Shown piece after piece: positions 60,087 to 64,000 of a DNA stretch of 64,000 nucleotides. The notes under the pieces are model-generated. The model ran no database searches and had not been told where the DNA came from. It was given only the letters and a program-made list of their open reading frames with translations. A program made the position numbers and the translations under genes. How positions within the stretch are numbered: position 1 is the first letter of the stretch; each line of letters begins with the position of its first letter. This DNA is from Variovorax sp. PBL-H6. Lineage in GTDB: Bacteria > Pseudomonadota > Gammaproteobacteria > Burkholderiales > Burkholderiaceae_C. The stretch spans positions 558,001 through 622,000 of the forward strand of contig NZ_LR594660.1 in NCBI RefSeq assembly GCF_901827155.1, in the 5' to 3' direction.

Positions 60087-60392
60087 GTGTTCAGCCCCAT
60101 CGTCCAGGTCATCACCGCCGTCGCGACCGCCTGCCTGAAGGAACCTGCTGTGCGTCGGCTGGCAACCGCCGTCGCCGTGTCGCTCGGCTTATCCCTTGGT
60201 GCCTTTTTCAGCGGAACCCACGGCGATACCCACGGAGGCGGCCACGAGCCAGAACCTACCCAGCCGCCGGCGCCCATCCAAAAGCGCGAGCACGAGGAGC
60301 GTTTTGCACCTCATCTGCTCGAAGCCGAGTTCAACAAGCCTCGCGCTGCCACCACAGCACACATCATGCAAGGAGCCGAAAGTGAGCACTAA
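60087..60392 (+). CDS. Small membrane-associated His-rich protein
   Basis: The 101-residue product starts at the GTG at 60087 with CGGAG eight bases upstream. It has a hydrophobic helix (LATAVAVSLGLSLGAFF) and a His/Gly-rich stretch (THGDTHGGGHEPEP) that might bind metal, then a Pro-rich linker and a hydrophilic tail. Overlaps the next gene's start. The CTAAAA element at 60064-60069 lies 17 bp before the start codon. Confidence 0.55.
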   Translation: MFSPIVQVITAVATACLKEPAVRRLATAVAVSLGLSLGAFFSGTHGDTHGGGHEPEPTQPPAPIQKREHEERFAPHLLEAEFNKPRAATTAHIMQGAESEH

Positions 60393-60903
60393 ACTGACAC
60401 TCTGGGGTTTCCTTCTGCTGGGCACGCAAGCCGCTCACAGCGCGGGCGTGTTCGCGGTGGCCCGCGGCCTGTTGGCGGCGCAGAACCTGGCCGACGCGGT
60501 ATCGGTCTTCACCGACCCGAACGCCCTGGCCGCCATCTACGTCGCGGCCAAGCTTTCGGTGCATTTGTTTGGGGCCCCCGCGAAAGCGTATGTGCTGGCC
60601 CGCTACGGAAACGAGCAGCCTAGGTGGGCCCGCACCTTCGGTGCGTGCGTTCGTCGGCTCCTGCCCAAAGCGCAGCTCCGCCTGAGCTCTTGGCTTGGCC
60701 TGGTCGATGCAGTGGCGAACGGGGTCATGCTGGCGCCGCTCGCGATGTGGCTGTGGCATGCCTCTCAGCTGGGCCCGACGGCATGCGCTGCCGTGCTGGG
60801 CATGCATGAGCTTCTGGGACTCATCGTGGCCTACGAAGTGTTCGAAAGCCTGTGGCACGCGAGCTCGCATGCAGCAAAGGCCCGCGGGCATTCCGACCAG
60901 TAG
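60382..60903 (+). CDS. Small polytopic membrane protein
   Basis: The 173-residue product starts at the GTG at 60382 with AAGGAG upstream, overlapping the previous gene by 11 bp, so the two are coupled. It opens with a hydrophobic segment (TLWGFLLLGTQAAHSAG) and has further helices (ANGVMLAPLAMWLWHASQLG, TACAAVLGMHELLGLIVAYE), probably four membrane spans. No family recognised. A terminator follows. Confidence 0.65.
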   Translation: MSTKLTLWGFLLLGTQAAHSAGVFAVARGLLAAQNLADAVSVFTDPNALAAIYVAAKLSVHLFGAPAKAYVLARYGNEQPRWARTFGACVRRLLPKAQLRLSSWLGLVDAVANGVMLAPLAMWLWHASQLGPTACAAVLGMHELLGLIVAYEVFESLWHASSHAAKARGHSDQ

Positions 60904-60924
60904 TCCTTGCCAGAGTCGGAGGAA

Positions 60925-60952
60925 GCCCTGCGATGCAGGGCATTTTGTTTTC
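60925..60952 (+). terminator. Rho-independent terminator
   Basis: GCCCTGC-gat-GCAGGGC then ATTTTGTTTT, about 20 bp after the stop of the membrane-protein gene. Confidence 0.85.
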
Positions 60953-61052
60953 GGCCGTCAGCTGCCCAAAATGCCTCCTCGCAAGGTGCAGGCTTGCCAT
61001 CGTTCTCGCGGCACAAGGCGTCCTTGGGGATGGAATTTCGAGCCGAGTCGGA

Positions 61053-62366
61053 CTACAGCTGCGCGACGGGCGCGTCGCTGACGGCAACGCCATGGGCATT
61101 CAACCGCTGGCGGATTTCGTCGGCGAGCGCCCAGTTCTTGGCAGCCCGGGCCTGCTGTCGCTGCGACTGCAGGTCGTCGATGTCCGTGTGGCTCAAGCTC
61201 ACCGCGGCCGAACGGGGCAGGCGGGCCCAGGCATCGACGTCGATACCGAAGAAGTGCAGACCGGCCGCCAATCGCGCAGGTGTGCCGCCCTTGAGCTCCT
61301 GCTTCAGCCAAAAGCTGCCGGCAGGTGCATTCAGGTTGTCCGCCAGAACCTCAATGAGAGCATCCGCTGTCCCAGGCACAACGCCAGCCAAATCCTGGGT
61401 GAGCTGCAGCACGTCCGCATGGGTGGACGCCAGAAGCTTGTCATTCCAGTCCAGCGGCTTCTGCCAGTGAGCCTGCACCAGCGCGAAGCTCAGCAGCTGC
61501 CCGCCCAGGCCCGGCGCCAACGCCTCCGCGGAGTCGAGGGCCGCCTGCCAAGTGACGAAGTTGCCCTCGCTCTTGCTCATCTTGCGACCATCGGACAGGA
61601 CCGAGCCGTTGTGCATCCAGATTTCGGCCAGGGGCCGGCCGAACACCGGCTCCGACTGCATCATCTCCGCCTGGTGGTGCGGGAACTTGAGGTCGACGCC
61701 GCCTCCGTGGATGGTCACGCTGCCGCCAAAGAGCGCGCGAATCATTGCGGAGCACTCGATGTGCCAGCCCGGGCGGCCCCAGCCCCAGGGCGATTCGAAG
61801 CCAGGCTCATCCCGAGAAGTGGTTTTCCACAGCGCAAAGTCCCGCAGGTCCTCCTTGCCGTCAGTACTCACCCGCGTGGCGCCTTGCTCCGAGCGAAGTG
61901 CGCCTTCCTTGTGGGGCATCAACAGTGCACCGTCATAGGCGCTCACCCGGTAGAGCACGTCACCCGTGCTCGCCACGTAGGCCAGCCCCAGGCCGATGAG
62001 CTGCTTCATGAGCCAGAACATGTCGGCCAGGTACTCGCTCGCCTTCGGCTCCTCCGGAACATCCAGCCCGGTGGCGCGCATCAGCTGGCGGTTCTCCTCG
62101 GCGTACTTGTCCGAGAGCTCGTGCCAGGCAACGCCGGCCGTCTTGGCCGTGTTGATGATTTTGTCGTCAATGTCTGTGATGTTGCGCACCAGGCGCACAC
62201 GGTGACCCTGCGCCGTGAGGACGCGCTTCAGGAGGTCGAAGACGACATAGGTGCGTGCGTGACCGACATGCGCGGACGAGTACGGCGTGATGCCGCAAGC
62301 GTAGATTGAAACGTCGGTGGGTTCGACGCGCTTCAGCGCGCCCGAGAGGGAATCTTTGAGATGCAT
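61053..62366 (-). CDS. cysS: Divergent cysteinyl-tRNA synthetase-like protein
   Basis: The 437-residue product has the class I synthetase features of CysRS: HIGH-type HVGHARTYVVFD near residue 32, GRPGWHIECSAM with a zinc ligand, GGVDLKFPHHQAE and the KMSKSEGN loop. Zinc ligands (C24, the Cys in HIECSAM, and the following His) are present. Unusually the opening reads YACGITPYSSAHVGH, closer to the CGITPY of the mycothiol ligase MshC than to the usual CGPTVYDYPHIGN of CysRS. The C-terminal anticodon-binding region is present but short. Start at 62366, which removes an unsupported N-terminal extension. A plasmid- or island-borne copy may supplement the chromosomal enzyme, or use Cys for something other than tRNA. 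Confidence 0.8.
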   Translation of the reverse strand: MHLKDSLSGALKRVEPTDVSIYACGITPYSSAHVGHARTYVVFDLLKRVLTAQGHRVRLVRNITDIDDKIINTAKTAGVAWHELSDKYAEENRQLMRATGLDVPEEPKASEYLADMFWLMKQLIGLGLAYVASTGDVLYRVSAYDGALLMPHKEGALRSEQGATRVSTDGKEDLRDFALWKTTSRDEPGFESPWGWGRPGWHIECSAMIRALFGGSVTIHGGGVDLKFPHHQAEMMQSEPVFGRPLAEIWMHNGSVLSDGRKMSKSEGNFVTWQAALDSAEALAPGLGGQLLSFALVQAHWQKPLDWNDKLLASTHADVLQLTQDLAGVVPGTADALIEVLADNLNAPAGSFWLKQELKGGTPARLAAGLHFFGIDVDAWARLPRSAAVSLSHTDIDDLQSQRQQARAAKNWALADEIRQRLNAHGVAVSDAPVAQL

Positions 62367-62478
62367 GATGGTTCGTTCGATGGCTGCGGGAATCGGTTGA
62401 CGTGATTCGCGCACAGACATCGTGCAAGCGCAGCATGGCGGACAACCGCCTTGGAAATGCTTAGCTTGCTTAAAACCG

Positions 62479-62709
62479 TCATCTTTGAATTCTACCTTTA
62501 AAACGTAGCCTATAGCGTATCAGTTTAGCCTGCCGCGTCGCATACACAGCCATGGCACGGCGGCACTGTCTCATGATTTCAGCTTTGGCACAGGCGCTCG
62601 AGAACGCGTACTCCGGCATCATCCATGGGCCAATGGCTGCGTAGGTTTCATCCCGAGGGAACACCTTGGCCGCCCTGCCGCGGGACGTCGGCTGGAAAGT
62701 CTGGACCAC
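62479..62709 (-). CDS. Possible small basic orphan protein
   Basis: A 76-residue frame from a GTG at 62709 with moderate codon bias, containing PRDETYAAIGPWMMPEYAFS and a basic C-terminus (RQAKLIRYRLRFKGRIQR). There is no clear ribosome site. No family is recognised. It could be a small DNA- or RNA-binding protein or a chance frame. Confidence 0.35.
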   Translation of the reverse strand: MVQTFQPTSRGRAAKVFPRDETYAAIGPWMMPEYAFSSACAKAEIMRQCRRAMAVYATRQAKLIRYRLRFKGRIQR

Positions 62710-62903
62710 ACAACATAGAAGTGGCCCTTTTCAGCTTTTTGAACCTGTCCTTTGAACTCGTCGGCGGCGTTGCACGGCCGTTCGTCCGAGGGCTGAGCCG
62801 CCCATCTGCCCTGTCCTGCCCGTCACAGCAAGCGATGGTGCAAACAACTTCACAGGTGCACCAGTTCATTGAGCCGCAAGCAGTCGGCAACACAGCGAAG
62901 TCT

Positions 62904-62924
62904 TGTATGGTGAACCTCTATACA
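62904..62924. promoter_or_regulatory. TGTAT / ATACA inverted repeat before the ribbon-helix-helix gene
   Basis: TGTAT-ggtgaacctct-ATACA lies 26 bp before the ATG at 62950. Ribbon-helix-helix proteins usually bind short inverted sites in their own promoters, so autoregulation is plausible. Confidence 0.4.
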
Positions 62925-62949
62925 GCCGATAAAAGCAAAGAGGAGCCAA

Positions 62950-63147
62950 ATGGCCGCAGAGAAGAACGTCTCGATTAGTTTCAGAGTGACGCCTGAGTTC
63001 AAGTTCCTCCTCGAGCGAGCCGCAGCTCACGAGCAGCGCAGCCAGACGAACCTCCTCGAAAAACTTCTTTTCGACTACTGCCGGACCCACGGCCTGAGCG
63101 CCAACCCGCCGGCCGCGCGCGAGCTCGAGAAAGCAGGTGCCCAATGA
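62950..63147 (+). CDS. Ribbon-helix-helix DNA-binding protein
   Basis: The 65-residue product has the short strand of a ribbon-helix-helix fold (NVSISFRVTPEFKFLLERAA) and a second helix (QTNLLEKLLFDYCRTHG). GAGGAG is a good ribosome site. Such small proteins act as repressors or antitoxins, or help relaxosomes on plasmids. Its stop overlaps the next start by 4 bp (ATGA), so both are made together. No toxin is adjacent, which favours a regulator of the large downstream gene. Confidence 0.75.
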   Translation: MAAEKNVSISFRVTPEFKFLLERAAAHEQRSQTNLLEKLLFDYCRTHGLSANPPAARELEKAGAQ

Positions 63148-64000
63148 ACGCGCCCGACCTGATGAAGAAGCTGCTCGACTACGTGCTCGAGCAAGCGAAG
63201 ACCGTCGACCCCACGGCCTTCCAGCTCTCTGGCCAGGGCGGCTTCCAGAAGGCAAAGCCCGACCTCCAAGGCCTGCCCGGTGTTGACTTCGACCTGGCCG
63301 GTGACGGCGACCATGTGTGGCTGAAGGTGGCGCGCCTTGAAGCGCACCCGCCGCCGGCGCTGCCGAACGACGAGTGGAAGCCCCTCATCGTCGCGCACCG
63401 CGAGCCCACGGGCGCCCGCCCGAGCATCGACGAGGTCGCGTTTGAGCATCGGATGACAGCTGCGACCCAAGCCATGCTCGCCGAGGAGCGGGTCGTCTTT
63501 GTCGCCGAAGCACGTACCCGGCTCGAAGAAGCCCTTGGGGCGTACACCCAGCTGTGGACAGCCTGGGCCACCGGCGAGAAGCCCCGCCGCAAGACCATCG
63601 CGCTCTACGGCGACCTCTTTGCCATCAAGCATCAGCTGGAGGCCGAGGAGACCGCCAAGCCCCATGAGCTCGTCTGGGGCGTGGGCGTGTCAGCCTGGAA
63701 GCTGAATTACACTGAGCGCGGCACGACATCGGTCGTCGATTTCCAGTACCCGCTCATCACTCAGGCTCTCGAGGTCGGGATGGATGACCGCACGCTAGCG
63801 CTTGAGCTGCGCCCGCGCGCCGTCGGCCCGCAGTTCTCGTTCGATGCGTTCGCTGCCTGCCAGCTGCTCAGCGCGCCCGAGGTCGAGAAGGCCGCTCGCG
63901 CGGCATTGGAGAAGAGCGCAGACCGCCCAGTGAGCCCCTTTGATTCGGGCAGCTACGAGCACCTGCTCAAGCTCATCGCCGGCAACCTGCATGACAAGGG
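63144..64000 (+). CDS. N-terminal part of a large helicase/ATPase-like protein, right end outside the window
   Basis: The frame starts at the ATG at 63144, overlapping the previous stop, and stays open for about 285 codons to the window edge. It is acidic and helical with VWLKVARLEAHPPPALPNDE, then RPSIDEVAFEHRM, TAWATGEKPRRKTIALYGDL, LVWGVGVSAWKLNY and LELRPRAVGPQFSFDAF. The order resembles the region upstream of the ATPase core in large superfamily-1-like helicases of plasmids and islands that carry nuclease domains at the C-terminus. No Walker motif is reached before the edge, so the call is tentative. Confidence 0.45.
   Translation, partial: MNAPDLMKKLLDYVLEQAKTVDPTAFQLSGQGGFQKAKPDLQGLPGVDFDLAGDGDHVWLKVARLEAHPPPALPNDEWKPLIVAHREPTGARPSIDEVAFEHRMTAATQAMLAEERVVFVAEARTRLEEALGAYTQLWTAWATGEKPRRKTIALYGDLFAIKHQLEAEETAKPHELVWGVGVSAWKLNYTERGTTSVVDFQYPLITQALEVGMDDRTLALELRPRAVGPQFSFDAFAACQLLSAPEVEKAARAALEKSADRPVSPFDSGSYEHLLKLIAGNLHDK

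Noticed and set aside
60852..62309. 485-codon plus-strand frame opposite the CysRS-like gene
   Set aside because: It is the shadow of a gene with full synthetase motifs.
1..64000. CRISPR arrays, tRNA and rRNA genes
   Set aside because: No regularly spaced repeats and no tRNA or rRNA signature were noticed by eye. A covariance scan was not possible.

Overview
The window is a 64 kb, GC-rich (roughly 60-65% by eye) stretch of accessory DNA. Codon usage, GTG starts and similarity to familiar beta-proteobacterial families suggest a Burkholderiales (Comamonadaceae-like) bacterium. It is probably a large plasmid, chromid or genomic island, because it has no rRNA, no tRNA, no ribosomal-protein genes and almost no core metabolism. 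The host assignment is inference. Most genes are small orphans; fewer than half can be given a family.

Layout. 1-7 kb: an all-minus run of small orphan genes, including a DUF4375/DMP19-like protein, a zinc-ribbon membrane protein and an exported PpiC-type isomerase. Two reading-frame breaks occur here, one at a C8 homopolymer. 7-10.3 kb: a WYL-domain regulator, divergent across a perfect inverted repeat from an operon ending in an acyltransferase-3 gene. 10.7-17.6 kb: dienelactone-hydrolase-like protein, CoiA-like nuclease, NUDIX hydrolase, and an orphan DndC/PAPS-reductase-like protein. 17.7-21.2 kb: two minus operons with a CX5R phosphatase-like protein and several orphans. 21.9-28.3 kb: a lipoprotein with FG-GAP-like repeats, then a second acyltransferase gene cut by a complete IS21-family element with a 7-bp target duplication. 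28.3-33.3 kb: small exported or membrane orphans and a uracil-DNA-glycosylase-like protein. 33.5-43.4 kb: one 3309-residue exported protein of tandem Ig-like (ASH/choice-of-anchor D) repeats. 43.5-56 kb: two candidate small RNAs with CU-rich loops, a SPOR protein, an amidase, a SWIB protein, small DNA-binding proteins, two divergent cold-shock-like proteins and a GIY-YIG nuclease. 56-64 kb: a membrane protein, a methyltransferase / cyclic-nucleotide-binding-like / winged-helix fusion, a divergent cysteinyl-tRNA-synthetase-like gene, and a ribbon-helix-helix gene coupled to the start of a helicase-like gene that leaves the window.

How the parts may work together. Surface and envelope functions (acyltransferases, lipoproteins, giant repeat protein, SPOR and amidase proteins) sit beside nucleic-acid enzymes and regulators (WYL, CoiA, DndC-like, GIY-YIG, SWIB, methyltransferase fusion). 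The most unifying observation is a hexamer, CTAAAA/TTTTAG, concentrated in about nine intergenic regions and mostly oriented towards the gene it precedes. Several copies form palindromes. It could be the operator or promoter element of an element-wide regulon. A second is the pair of terminator-ended RNAs that share the 13-mer CTCCTCCTCCCTT.
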